From Mesorhizobium sp. ES1-1 (GTDB taxonomy: Bacteria; Pseudomonadota; Alphaproteobacteria; Rhizobiales; Rhizobiaceae), in the NCBI RefSeq assembly GCF_020164785.1, contig NZ_JAIUGX010000014.1:1-64000 (forward strand): a stretch of DNA of 64,000 nucleotides. Reading direction: 5' to 3'. The position numbers were made by a program, and so were the translations under genes. Below the pieces are notes generated by a model. It had not been told where the DNA came from and searched no databases. It was given only the letters and a program-made list of their open reading frames with translations. Of this stretch, positions 16,413 through 25,392 are shown one piece after another. Position 1 is the first letter of the stretch; each line of letters starts with the position of its first letter.

Positions 16413-17501
16413 TTACGATTGCACGTAGTTTGCCGAATTGTGCTTCTTCATCACATCGTCAAAGCGGCGGGCGAAGGCATCGTCCGCAAGCTTCTTGCGG
16501 CGCTGTATGTCGGCGCTGGCAACCATGTTCTTCTCGTGCATCTCGAGCAGGTCGCCAATATGCTTCTGCGAAGCGGCGCCGATGCCGGCCATGGTTTCCT
16601 CGGCCGTGTTGTCGACCTGGCTACCCAAAGTGTTGATCTTGTGGGCGACGTCCTGCTGTGCGGCCGTCTTCAACGAGTCTTCCAGCGCCTTGTAGAGTAC
16701 GATGCGCTGCTCGGTGTCGATGGTGAGCTTGTTGATCAGCGTCGCTTGCGCGGCGATCTGGTTGTTGAGCGAGTCCACGAAAGTCTGGAACATCGAGGTG
16801 TAGCGTTCCAGCGTCTGGCTCTCGGCCAGCAGTTCCTGCTCCTTGGCCTGTCTCTCATTGTATTCGGTGGCGAGAACGGAACGTTCTCCCTCAAGCTGCG
16901 TGCGGTCCTTCTGGCTGGTGGAAGCCGCGATCTTGTTTTCGATGTCGAGCAGCATCGGATTGAGCTCCTCGATACGCTTTTGCACCGTCTCAAGATTGGC
17001 CATGGTGCTCTTGCGGCGCTCGATAACCTGCGAGAGGCTGGCCTCGGAGGTCTTGTAGCGCTTGTCGAGAACCTCTTTCTGGGCCTTCAATATGCCGACG
17101 ATGGTGTCTGATTTCGCCAGCAGCTCCTGGAGATTGCCGGCAAGCGACATGTTGCGCACGCGGTCGGTGCGCATGCGCTGCTTGCTCTGGCTTGAGAAGA
17201 TGCCGACGAAGTTTTCCCAGCCGGAATAGTTCTTCATGCTTTCGAATTCGGCGCCGAACACGTTGGTGGCGTCCTCGAGCCCGATGATCAGGTCGGCGAT
17301 GTTGCCTTCCATCACCTTCTGCTGCTTCAGCACGTCCTCGATGCGGGCGTTCTCGATGTCGAAATTGGCGTCGCCGATCTTCTTGTCGACGTCGGCGAAC
17401 GTGTCGAGCAGGCTGCCGGATTGCTCGATCTTAGAGCGCATGTCCTGCACGACCTGCTTGGTCTTGGCTATCTCGGCATCGAAATTCTGCAATGTCGCCA
17501 T
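16413..17501 (-). CDS. Long coiled-coil protein, first gene of the AAA+ cluster
   Basis: A 362-residue, almost entirely helical protein. Heptad-like stretches cover about residues 1-75, 125-235 and 240-330 (for example EVLDKRYKTSEASLSQVIERRKS), with a short break around residues 85-115 (NYSGWENFVGIFSS). No signal peptide or membrane helix is present. The composition recalls filament-forming or membrane-coating coiled-coil proteins, or distantly TelA-type helical bundles, but no diagnostic motif is visible. The ATG at 17501 has GGGAGG 5 bases upstream, which rejects the longer frame starting at 17522. It is the promoter-proximal gene of the cluster. Confidence 0.75.
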   Translation of the reverse strand: MATLQNFDAEIAKTKQVVQDMRSKIEQSGSLLDTFADVDKKIGDANFDIENARIEDVLKQQKVMEGNIADLIIGLEDATNVFGAEFESMKNYSGWENFVGIFSSQSKQRMRTDRVRNMSLAGNLQELLAKSDTIVGILKAQKEVLDKRYKTSEASLSQVIERRKSTMANLETVQKRIEELNPMLLDIENKIAASTSQKDRTQLEGERSVLATEYNERQAKEQELLAESQTLERYTSMFQTFVDSLNNQIAAQATLINKLTIDTEQRIVLYKALEDSLKTAAQQDVAHKINTLGSQVDNTAEETMAGIGAASQKHIGDLLEMHEKNMVASADIQRRKKLADDAFARRFDDVMKKHNSANYVQS

Positions 17502-17833
17502 AGGGCCCTCCCGCTTCGGCATCAGGTCGCTGGTCGCGAACAGCGGTGAATATATGTGGGGTATCAGGGGATTGAAAGACGCAAGACAAGCTCCGCCGCG
17601 AAAACAAAAGAATTCGGTATGGGCTTGAAAGCCAATGGAAGCATGTGCATGGCGTGACTAGCCGGCGGGCCTGGCGTAGTTCAACTGTTGTTGAACTTCG
17701 TGACTGGCAAGGTGACGCCGAGGCATTCAATCGCCGGAGCGGGCGGCCCGAAACTCGACAAAGGATGATTTGTCGGAGGTCTCAACGGTGCGTTTGTGAA
17801 ACCAGTCCGCCGCGGCCGGCCGCGTGCCGCTGC
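17502..17833. other. Intergenic stretch upstream of the AAA+ cluster
   Basis: These 332 bases separate the cluster's first gene from the 3' end of the cytochrome c gene and should contain the cluster promoter. I see no supported gene, repeat or RNA; frames that cross it lack ribosome sites and family features. Confidence 0.45.
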
Positions 17834-18223
17834 TCAGGGCTTGGGATCGGCCTTGAGATAGGCGATGACGTTGGCGATGTCGTCGTCCTTGGTCAGGCCG
17901 GCAAACGCCATCTTGTTGCCGGGCACTTTCAGCTTGGGCGCCTTGAGATATTCCGCGAGGTTGGCCTCGTCCCAGACAAGGCCGGCTGCGCCGGCGCTTT
18001 TCATCGCTTCGGAATAATGCCCAAGGAAACTCTCGGCGGTGCCGGCGGTGCGACCGACGACGCCAAGCAGATGCGGGCCTATCTTGTCGCGGTCGGTGGC
18101 CGCTTCGTGGCAGGCAATGCACCGGTTGAAGACCTTTTTGCCGAGGGCTCGGTCACCTCCGGCATGTGCGGCAATCGAAGTGGCAAGGAGAAGGACGCTG
18201 GCGGATGAAATGGCTCGAAGCAT
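17834..18223 (-). CDS. Periplasmic class I cytochrome c
   Basis: A 129-residue exported monohaem cytochrome. Residues 1-20 (MLRAISSASVLLLATSIAAHA) form a signal peptide cut after AHA. The haem motif is C-I-A-C-H, and the distal ligand is probably the Met in GNKMAF, the usual layout of cytochromes c2/c550. It would shuttle electrons between the bc1 complex (encoded at 44-47 kb) and terminal oxidases. The ATG at 18223 is preferred because it starts the signal peptide; a longer frame exists. It lies just downstream of the thymidine kinase gene on the same strand. Confidence 0.9.
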   Translation of the reverse strand: MLRAISSASVLLLATSIAAHAGGDRALGKKVFNRCIACHEAATDRDKIGPHLLGVVGRTAGTAESFLGHYSEAMKSAGAAGLVWDEANLAEYLKAPKLKVPGNKMAFAGLTKDDDIANVIAYLKADPKP

Positions 18224-18337
18224 GGCTGACCCCAAAGAGCTCTGGCTGGCGGCCTTATAGCGCCGAGCCCTTAACAAACGCTGCATCTTGGCGGGCCTTG
18301 CAAGGAGATGGTCCGCGCGAGGCAGAGCCGCAGCCGA

Positions 18338-18948
18338 TCAGGTCCTGGCGAAGCCGATGAAATCATCGGGCTCGGCGCGGCCCATCTCCTCTTCCCAGTG
18401 ACGGCGACACAGCGAGACATAGACGTCCTTGCCGATCTCCACCTGCGCGCCCTGTCGCGCCACCTTGCCGTCCGGCCGGAGGCGCACCACCATCGTCGCC
18501 TTGCGGCCGCAACTGCAGATCGTACGCACTTCGCGCAGATCGTCGGCGATCGCCAGCAAGGCTCGCGAGCCGGAAAACAGCTTGCCCTGGAAATCGGTGC
18601 GCAGGCCGTAGCACATGACCGGGATGTTCAGCCGGTCGGCGATGCGGGCCAGTTGCCAGACCTGCTCCTCCTCGAGAAACTGTGCCTCGTCGACGAAAAC
18701 GCAGTGGACGGCCGCATGGTTGTGGTGCTCGGCGACGCGCGCGAACAGGTCATCGCCATCGCGGAACATTTCGGCTTCCGACTCCAGCCAATGCGTGACG
18801 AGATCAGGCCGCCGTCACCTTTGGCGTAGTGCCCTGCTACGAACAGCATCGTCGCCATGCCGCGCTCGCGATAATTGTAGGATGCCTGCAAGAGCATCGT
18901 GGTCTTGCCGGCATTCATTGTCGCGTAGTGAAAATAGAGCTTGGCCAT
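18338..18948 (-). pseudogene. tdk: Thymidine kinase interrupted by an apparent single-base deletion
   Basis: The two halves of a type II thymidine kinase lie in different frames. The 5' part reads MAKLYFHYATMNAGKTT (P-loop MNAGKT) up to ISSRIG; the 3' part resumes at ESEAEMFRDGDD and contains the catalytic Glu in VDEAQFL, GLRTDFQG and the zinc Cys pairs CSCGR and CRRH. Restoring one G at about 18787 on the plus strand (reading GG for G) joins them into 203 residues, the normal length for Tdk. The enzyme salvages thymidine to dTMP. All catalytic and zinc residues are otherwise intact, so the lesion is either recent or a sequencing error in a short homopolymer. Confidence 0.9.
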
Positions 18949-19210
18949 GCCGTTCTTTTAAGCCGACTTGCCGCGATGCGGGGAGAGGGCGGTATCGCAT
19001 TCCCCCAGAAAAGCCGTCTGCACCGATCGCGGGAGGGCAGGCGACGGCCTGATAAGCGTCTCCAGTGTCGCGCTTTGGCCAGTCCGCGCCGTTGATCGTG
19101 ATTGTCTTGCAGCTTGAAACCGCACCAGAATGGTGTTTGGCTGACATTGCAAGGCGGGCAGAGAAACCGTGACGTCGCTTCGCCAAAGAATCGAAAATGG
19201 GAGACTGTCT

Positions 19211-20146
19211 ATGTCGCGTATGAATTCTTTCGTCGCCGGCCTCGGCCTGGCGGCCCTGTTGTCCACGACCGTTGCCTACGCCGGCGATCCGGCAAGCTGC
19301 AAGGCGGTGCGCCTCTCCGATGTCGGTTGGACCGACATTCAGGCCACGACCGGCGTCGCTTCGGTTCTGCTCACGGCGCTGGGCTACGAGCCGCAGGTGA
19401 TCCAGTTGTCGGTACCGGTGACGTTCGCATCACTTAAGAACAAGGACATCGACGTGTTCCTTGGCAACTGGATGCCGTCGATGGCCAGCGACATCAAGGA
19501 CTACACCGCCGACGGGTCGGTTCAAACATTAAGTGTGAACTTGACCGGGCCGATGTATGGCATAGTGGTGCCGACCTATGTGGCGGACGCGGGTGTCAAA
19601 ACGTTGACCGACCTCGGCAAGTTCAAGGACAAGTTCAACGGCAAGATCTACGGCATCGAGGCCGGCAATGACGGCAACCGCATCATCCTCGACATGATCA
19701 AGAACCCGAAGGACAATCTCGAGGGCTTCGAATTGGTCGAGTCGTCGGAAGCCGGCATGCTGACGCAGGCCGAGCAGTCGATGAAGAACAATGAGTGGAT
19801 CGCCTTCCTCGGCTGGACGCCGCATCCGGTGATGGGGGACATGAAGATCACCTATCTCGAAGGCATGGGCGACAGCGGCTTCGGGCCCGCGACCGTGTCG
19901 ACGAATGTGCGCAAGGGGTACACGACAGAATGCCCTAATGTCGGCAAGTTCATCGCCAATCTGAAATTCAATCTCAGCATGGAAAACACGATGATGGACG
20001 CGATCCTGAAGGGCGGCGACCCCAACACGGTGGCGACCGACTGGCTGAAAAAGAATCCCGATGCGATCACCCCGTGGATCGCCGGCGTTACCGCGTTCGA
20101 CGGCGGCGACGCCGCCGCCGCGATCAAGACCGCGCTCGGAAGCTGA
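19211..20146 (+). CDS. choX: Choline-binding periplasmic protein of the ChoXWV ABC importer
   Basis: A 311-residue exported protein with signal peptide MSRMNSFVAGLGLAALLSTTVAYA. The ligand cage of Sinorhizobium ChoX (Trp43, Asp45, Trp90, Tyr119, Trp205) is found here as W40, D42, W87, Y116 and W202, a constant offset of three, which strongly supports choline as substrate. The length also matches. The ATG at 19211 has GGGAG 8 bases upstream and opens directly into the signal peptide; an upstream in-frame start at 19169 is rejected. It is the first gene of the operon with choW and choV; a hairpin follows and may reduce readthrough, giving excess binding protein. Confidence 0.95.
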   Translation: MSRMNSFVAGLGLAALLSTTVAYAGDPASCKAVRLSDVGWTDIQATTGVASVLLTALGYEPQVIQLSVPVTFASLKNKDIDVFLGNWMPSMASDIKDYTADGSVQTLSVNLTGPMYGIVVPTYVADAGVKTLTDLGKFKDKFNGKIYGIEAGNDGNRIILDMIKNPKDNLEGFELVESSEAGMLTQAEQSMKNNEWIAFLGWTPHPVMGDMKITYLEGMGDSGFGPATVSTNVRKGYTTECPNVGKFIANLKFNLSMENTMMDAILKGGDPNTVATDWLKKNPDAITPWIAGVTAFDGGDAAAAIKTALGS

Positions 20147-20176
20147 GCCGGCGTGCTGTCGGTTTGACCGAACGGG

Positions 20177-20209
20177 AAGGGCAGCCAACTCAGAAAGGGC
20201 TGCCCTTTT
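20177..20209 (+). terminator. Hairpin between choX and choW
   Basis: AAGGGCAGCC (20177-20186) pairs perfectly with GGCTGCCCTT (20198-20207), followed by TTTT. It lies 31 bases after the choX stop. A partial terminator at this point would let the binding protein be made in excess over the membrane subunits, a common arrangement in ABC import operons. Confidence 0.8.
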
Positions 20210-20283
20210 CCATATGCTGTGACAAGATGACGTGACGACAGCAGGGGCCGAGGGCAGGGCGGTCTCCGGATGAGAGGGGCGAT

Positions 20284-21138
20284 ATGGATCCGATTTCGAA
20301 ATTCATGGTCGATCACAAGATTCCGATCGGCGCCTGGGGAAAGGCATTCTTCGGTTTCCTCACCGATAATTTCGATACCGTGTTCAGAGCCTTCTCGAAC
20401 GGTCTCAATTTCCTGCTCGACGGGTTGGTCGGCATGCTGCTGATGGTGCCGCCGGTCCTGCTGGCGCTGGTCATCGCCTTCGTCGCCTGGCTGCTGCAGC
20501 GCTCGCGCCCGCTTGCGCTCGGCGTCTTCCTCGGCCTGATCTTCATCATCAACCAGAACCTCTGGAAGCAGACCGTGCAGACGCTGGTGCTGGTCGTTGC
20601 CGCCGCCGCCATGGCGATGGCCATCGGCGTGCCGCTCGGCATCTGGGCGGCGCACAAGCCGAAGGTCTACCGCGTCATGCTGCCGGTCCTCGACCTCATG
20701 CAGACGCTGCCGACCTTCGTCTACCTGATCCCTGTGCTGACCCTGTTCGGCCTCGGCAATGCGCCGGGCCTCATCGTCACCATCATCTTCGTCATCCCGA
20801 CCGCGGTGCGGCTCACCCATCTCGGCGTCGTTTCCGTGCCGAAGTCGATCGTCGAGGCCGGCGAGGCCTTCGGCGCCACCAAGAGCCAGCTGCTCTGGAA
20901 GGTGGAGCTGCCTTCGGCGCTGCCGACCATCATGGCGGGGCTGACGCAGTCGATCATGCTGTCGCTGTCGATGGTGGTGTTTGCCGCGCTGATCGGCGCC
21001 GGCGGTCTCGGCACCGAGATCAACCGGGCGCTCGGTTCGCGCCGCATCGACCTCGGCATCGAGGCGGGTCTTGCCATCGTCGTGCTCGCCATCGTGCTCG
21101 ACCGGATGACCCGCATCGCCGTTGGAGGCAAGAAATGA
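20284..21138 (+). CDS. choW: Choline ABC transporter permease
   Basis: A 284-residue inner-membrane protein of the ProW/OpuAB group. After an amphipathic N-terminus there are about six helices (from residue 45 onward). The ABC-coupling EAA loop is recognisable in VEAGEAFGATKSQLLWKVELPSALPTIMAGL. It forms the translocation pore for choline delivered by ChoX. The stop overlaps the choV start by 4 bases (ATGA). A purine-rich GATGAGAGGGGCGAT precedes the ATG. Confidence 0.94.
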   Translation: MDPISKFMVDHKIPIGAWGKAFFGFLTDNFDTVFRAFSNGLNFLLDGLVGMLLMVPPVLLALVIAFVAWLLQRSRPLALGVFLGLIFIINQNLWKQTVQTLVLVVAAAAMAMAIGVPLGIWAAHKPKVYRVMLPVLDLMQTLPTFVYLIPVLTLFGLGNAPGLIVTIIFVIPTAVRLTHLGVVSVPKSIVEAGEAFGATKSQLLWKVELPSALPTIMAGLTQSIMLSLSMVVFAALIGAGGLGTEINRALGSRRIDLGIEAGLAIVVLAIVLDRMTRIAVGGKK

Positions 21139-22316
21139 CCGTCGCCGTCGATTTCAGGAACGTCGATATCGTCTTCGGCGCCGACCAGGCCGGCTCGCTG
21201 GCGATGATCGACGCCGGCGCGACGCGCGCCGAAATCCTTGAGAAGACCGGCAATGTGCTGGGCTGCGCCGGCGCCAGCCTGACGGTGAACGAGGGCGAGA
21301 TCTCCGTGCTGATGGGCCTGTCCGGCTCGGGCAAGTCGACGCTGCTGCGGGCGGTGAACCGGCTGAATGTCGTGTCGCGCGGCCAGGTGCTGGTCAAGGA
21401 TGGCGACAGGATCGTCGATGTCGTCACCTGCGATCAGGCCACGCTGCGGCGGCTGCGCCAGAAGCAGGTGGCGATGGTGTTCCAGCAGTTCGGCCTGCTG
21501 CCCTGGCGCACGGTTGAGGAGAATGTCGGCCTCGGCCTCGAACTCGCCGGCGTGCCCGAAGCGGAACGCAAGGAGCGCGTGCAAAAGCAGCTCAAGCTTG
21601 TCCATCTCGATCAGTGGTCGAAGAAATACGCGCATGAGCTGTCGGGCGGCATGCAGCAGCGCGTCGGCCTTGCCCGCGCCTTCGCCACCGAGGCGCCGAT
21701 CCTGCTGATGGACGAGCCCTTCTCGGCGCTCGACCCGTTGATCCGCACCAAGCTGCAGGACGAATTGCTGCAGCTGCAGGCGGAACTGAAGAAGACCATC
21801 ATCTTCGTCAGTCACGATCTGGAAGAAGCCCTGAAGATCGGCAGCCACATCACCATCATGGAGGGCGGACGCATCGTGCAGACCGGCGCGCCGGAAGACA
21901 TCGTGCTGCGCCCAGCCAATGACTATGTCCGCGACTTCATCGCCAATGTAAATCCGCTGTCGGTGCTGACCGCCTGGAACGTGATGCGCGACCGGCGCGA
22001 CCTCGAACAGGGGACGGACGGCTGGGTGTGGCTCGACCGGCGCAGGACGACGCGCTTCAAGATCGACGATCACGGGCTGGTCGCAGCCGCCGAACGCGAC
22101 GGCAAGCCTGCCGTATGGATGTCATGCGCCGATGTCGAAAGCCAGCCGGAAGAAGCAGCGCAGGTGTTCTGGGCCAATCCGGGCACGTCGCTGAAAACCG
22201 TGATGCTGGCCATGCACCGTTCGCAGACCGCACCCGTGGCGCTGTTCGACGACCAGTCCCGCTTCGTCGGGGCCATCGGCATCCGAGACGTGCTGAGCGC
22301 GGTGCTGCGGCGGTAG
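21135..22316 (+). CDS. choV: Choline ABC transporter ATP-binding protein
   Basis: A 393-residue ProV/OpuAA-type ATPase. Walker A is GLSGSGKST, the Q-loop is FQQFGLLPW, the signature is ELSGGMQQRVGLARA, Walker B is ILLMDEPFSALD, and the switch His is in FVSHDLEEA. The C-terminal 110 residues after DYVRDFIANVNPL resemble the CBS-type regulatory tail of this subfamily, which senses ionic strength in OpuA. Its start is translationally coupled to choW. Choline imported here would be oxidised to glycine betaine or degraded by genes outside the window. Confidence 0.95.
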   Translation: MTVAVDFRNVDIVFGADQAGSLAMIDAGATRAEILEKTGNVLGCAGASLTVNEGEISVLMGLSGSGKSTLLRAVNRLNVVSRGQVLVKDGDRIVDVVTCDQATLRRLRQKQVAMVFQQFGLLPWRTVEENVGLGLELAGVPEAERKERVQKQLKLVHLDQWSKKYAHELSGGMQQRVGLARAFATEAPILLMDEPFSALDPLIRTKLQDELLQLQAELKKTIIFVSHDLEEALKIGSHITIMEGGRIVQTGAPEDIVLRPANDYVRDFIANVNPLSVLTAWNVMRDRRDLEQGTDGWVWLDRRRTTRFKIDDHGLVAAAERDGKPAVWMSCADVESQPEEAAQVFWANPGTSLKTVMLAMHRSQTAPVALFDDQSRFVGAIGIRDVLSAVLRR

Positions 22317-22352
22317 CTGAGGCAGTGTTGTTGCAAGCAGACGTAGAGCGGC

Positions 22353-22652
22353 TCAGCGTACGGTAAACCAGCCGCTGGCGCGGGCGGCATCGAAGCAGAC
22401 CTTACTGGGGTGGCTGCCCTTGAGGGCTGCTTTCAAAGCATTGTAGCCGCGAATATAATCGCGGGTTGTCTGGTACTTGAAGAAATCAGGCATGGTCGAA
22501 TACTTGTAGACATAAGGGCATTCAAAATAGGCGCCCATCTCGTACCCCATGTCGAAAGCCTTCGAGCCTGCATGAGCGTCAGGTGACAGCATCAATACGA
22601 TGCTAAACGCCAAAGCCACAGAATTCGCCTGGATGAAGTGATTGAGGTTCAT
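22353..22652 (-). CDS. Small exported protein of unknown function
   Basis: A 99-residue protein with a signal peptide (MNLNHFIQANSVALAFSIVLMLSPDAHA) and a mature part of about 70 residues rich in Tyr and Phe, with two Cys (in YFECPY and SKVCFDAA) that could form a disulfide. I recognise no family. The ATG at 22652 starts the signal peptide and has GCAGGG 6 bases upstream. It converges on choV and lies downstream of the histidine kinase gene on the same strand. Confidence 0.65.
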   Translation of the reverse strand: MNLNHFIQANSVALAFSIVLMLSPDAHAGSKAFDMGYEMGAYFECPYVYKYSTMPDFFKYQTTRDYIRGYNALKAALKGSHPSKVCFDAARASGWFTVR

Positions 22653-22704
22653 TTTGGCCCTGCTCACATTGATTGGCACTTTTTACCGATAGGCTACGAA
22701 CGCT

Positions 22705-24111
22705 TCAAGCCGCAAGCGGCAGGTGCAATTCGGTGAGCAAGCCGCCGCCCGGATTGTTGGACAGGCGGATATCGCCGCCGGCGGCACGCGCGATGTTGCG
22801 CGCGATTGTCAGGCCTAGCCCCAGACCGCCGGTCTGGCGGTTGCGGGACTGTTCGAGGCGTACGAAGGAGCCAAACACGGCGTCGATCTGGGCCTGCGGT
22901 ATTCCCGGTCCTTCATCGCGGATGGCGAGCGTGATCGTCCTGTCCGACCGGGTGACGCTCAGATGCGCCTTCTTGCCGTATGTGACCGCGTTCTGCACCA
23001 GATTGGTGACGCAGCGTTTCAGCGCTACCGGCCGCGCCATGCAGATCAGGCCGCGCGAGCGCGTGTCTTCGTCGAATGAGACGTGAGGGTAGGCGTCGGC
23101 GATCGATTCTACCAGCGACCAGAAGTCGATCCGTTCGCTCTTCTCCTCCGTCACCTCGAAGGTGGCGAAGTCGATGACCGAGCTGGCGATGCTTTCGACG
23201 TCGGCGAGATCGTGCGCCAGCGCCTCGCGCACCGCGGATTTGCGCAGCAGCTCCAGGCGCAGCCGCATCCGCGTTATGGGGGTGCGCAAATCATGCGCAA
23301 GCGCCGCCGCAAGATGTTCGCGGTCCTCGACATATTCGCGCAGCCTGGCCTGCATGACGTTGATCGCTCTGGCGGCGGCGCGCACCTCGCGGCTGCCGGA
23401 CTCGCTGATCGGCGGGCTCTTCAGGTCCTTGCCGATCCTGTCTACGGCGGTTTCCATCATCCGGTAGGGCGCCGTCAGCCGGCGCAGCGACCAGATCGAC
23501 ATGATCACCACCAGGCCGGCGATCAGCGAATAGAGCGGCAGGCTTTCGAAGCTGAGGATTGGGCCGACAGGCGTGATCGGCTCGGTGAAGTTCAGCCATT
23601 GGCCGTCGGCGAATCGCAGCGATGCCGTCAGCTTGTCACTCTGGGCGAAATTGGCGGCGAGCACCAGAAGGTCGCGCTCCACCTGGCCGATATCGGGTCC
23701 CGGTGCCGACCCGCTGGAATCGTCGGCCTCGCGCGTCGCCGGGTCGCGCCGGACGCGCGCGTCGGTGACACCGAATTTCGACAGCCGGCCCACCAAAATG
23801 TCCTCGAGTTCGGCCAGTTCATCGTCGCTTGCGATCGACGAGCTGACCGCGGGCGTGTCTGTAACGGTGAGCGCGTAGCTGGAGTTGAACAAGCCGCTTG
23901 CCGTTGCCTTGCGCTCCTCCGGTGTCGTGTCATGCATGAGCTGCACCAGGGAGTAGGCGCGGTCGTTGAGGCGATAGAGGTCGACCACATCGTTGGCGGC
24001 GGCGCGGTCGCGCGAGACGATGTAGAGCGTTGCCACCTGGCTGATGAGCAGGCCGGCGATGACGATCAGCAGCACCCAGACAGGCAGGGTCTGCGGCAGG
24101 AATCGTTTCAT
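22705..24111 (-). CDS. Membrane sensor histidine kinase
   Basis: A 468-residue HisKA-type kinase. Transmembrane helices lie at about 11-32 and 185-208, bounding a sensor domain of some 150 residues that I cannot assign. A HAMP linker follows, then the phospho-acceptor box ALAHDLRTPITRMRLRLELL, the N box LVQNAVTYG, the G1 box DEGPGIPQ and the G2-like GLGLGLTIARNI. The start overlaps the response-regulator stop by 4 bases, so the two are cotranscribed with the regulator first. The signal and targets are unknown; the small exported proteins encoded on either side are candidates. Confidence 0.92.
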   Translation of the reverse strand: MKRFLPQTLPVWVLLIVIAGLLISQVATLYIVSRDRAAANDVVDLYRLNDRAYSLVQLMHDTTPEERKATASGLFNSSYALTVTDTPAVSSSIASDDELAELEDILVGRLSKFGVTDARVRRDPATREADDSSGSAPGPDIGQVERDLLVLAANFAQSDKLTASLRFADGQWLNFTEPITPVGPILSFESLPLYSLIAGLVVIMSIWSLRRLTAPYRMMETAVDRIGKDLKSPPISESGSREVRAAARAINVMQARLREYVEDREHLAAALAHDLRTPITRMRLRLELLRKSAVREALAHDLADVESIASSVIDFATFEVTEEKSERIDFWSLVESIADAYPHVSFDEDTRSRGLICMARPVALKRCVTNLVQNAVTYGKKAHLSVTRSDRTITLAIRDEGPGIPQAQIDAVFGSFVRLEQSRNRQTGGLGLGLTIARNIARAAGGDIRLSNNPGGGLLTELHLPLAA

Positions 24112-24824
24112 TCGGACGTCGTCTCGGGCAGAAACTGGTAGCCGCCGCTGCGCACCGTAAGGATCAGCTTGGGATCTTTCGGATCGTCTTCCATCTTTCG
24201 CCGCAGCCGGCTGACCAGGATGTCGATGCTGCGGTCGAAGGAATAGTCGCTGTCGCCGCCGGACAGTTCGATGAGCTGGTCGCGAGTCAGCACGCGCTGC
24301 GCGCTCCTGACGAAAGTCTGCAGCAGATTGAATTCCGCCATGGTCAGTTCTACCCGGACGTCGTCAGGCGCGGTCAGCCGGCGCCGAGCGCAATCCATCG
24401 TCCAGCCGGCGAAGCGGTAGACCTGCTTGGTGCTGGCGCGCCTCGGCTCGGCCGCGCCATTGCGGCGCAACACCGCGCGGATGCGAGCGAGAAGCTCGCG
24501 CGGGTCGAAAGGCTTCGGCACGTAGTCGTCCGCGCCCATCTCAAGGCCGACCACGCGGTCGGTCGTCTCGGTGACGGCGGTCAGCATGATGATCGGCGTC
24601 GAATATTGCGCGCGCAAGTCGCGGCACAGTTCAAGCCCGCTCTTGCCGGGCAGCATCACGTCGAGAACGATGAGATCCACCTGCGAGCGGCGCAGGATGG
24701 CCTCCATCTCGATGCCGTCGGCGGCGACCGACGTGCGCAGGCCCCGCTTCTGGAAGAACTCCTGCAGCAGGTCGCGAATGCCCTTGTCGTCGTCCACGAT
24801 CAGTATGTGTGTCTCGGCTTTCAC
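24108..24824 (-). CDS. OmpR-family response regulator
   Basis: A 238-residue regulator with an N-terminal receiver domain (acidic pocket DDD in ILIVDDDKG, phospho-acceptor Asp in LIVLDVMLPG, Lys in VPKPFD) and a C-terminal winged helix (ELTMAEFNLLQTFV to RSIDILVSRLRRKMEDDP). It pairs with the adjacent histidine kinase. The start is taken as the GTG at 24824, with AGGA 5 bases upstream and the receiver beginning seven residues in; the longer ATG frame from 24938 adds a proline-rich stretch unlike this family. Confidence 0.92.
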   Translation of the reverse strand: MKAETHILIVDDDKGIRDLLQEFFQKRGLRTSVAADGIEMEAILRRSQVDLIVLDVMLPGKSGLELCRDLRAQYSTPIIMLTAVTETTDRVVGLEMGADDYVPKPFDPRELLARIRAVLRRNGAAEPRRASTKQVYRFAGWTMDCARRRLTAPDDVRVELTMAEFNLLQTFVRSAQRVLTRDQLIELSGGDSDYSFDRSIDILVSRLRRKMEDDPKDPKLILTVRSGGYQFLPETTSE

Positions 24825-25056
24825 AGCGGTCCTGTCATTTGGTGGGCAAGCCACTCGGTCGGTAAGCCACACGATAGAATTCAGGCCAGATGTTGGCCAG
24901 TGGGGATCACTGTTCGTGCCCGGTCCGGGCGGAAACAATCGGGAAACAAAATTCTACAATCGGGAAAAACTCCCGAAAAAGTCCAAGGGCATAAGGGATG
25001 TCGTGGCGGTCAGGTCATCGACCGCGACTACCAACTCCGGGTTCACGGATAAACCG

Positions 25057-25356
25057 ATGCCAAGGTTGTCTATCAGTTTGCTGAGTGTGCTGCTGGGCGT
25101 TTCGCTCCTCACCGCAGCTGTTGGACAATCGGATGCAAAGGCGGCTCTCACCCGGAGCGAACGTTGCATCAATCTTAGTCGCCAATTTGATGAAGCCCTC
25201 GAAACCCACGCCGCGGCAACGCAGGTCTCCGCGGCAAAGGCACTTCAAAGAAAGGGAAACCGGTTCTGCGCCAACAAGAAACAGGCACAGGGCATCCGGA
25301 TGCTCGCAAATGCTTTGAAGCTGCTTGGAGTGACACCGAACGACCCGGTTCAGTGA
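25057..25356 (+). CDS. Small exported protein
   Basis: A 99-residue protein. Residues 1-29 (MPRLSISLLSVLLGVSLLTAAVGQSDAKA) are a probable signal peptide. The mature part is helical and basic, with two Cys (RCINLS and RFCANKK) that could pair, and LALKLLG-like amphipathic segments near the C-terminus. I recognise no named family. It is divergent from the two-component system and 36 bases upstream of another small exported protein gene, so a shared promoter region is possible. Confidence 0.65.
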   Translation: MPRLSISLLSVLLGVSLLTAAVGQSDAKAALTRSERCINLSRQFDEALETHAAATQVSAAKALQRKGNRFCANKKQAQGIRMLANALKLLGVTPNDPVQ

Positions 25357-25392
25357 CATCGCAACTCGACCTGCATAAAAGGAAATGAAGCC

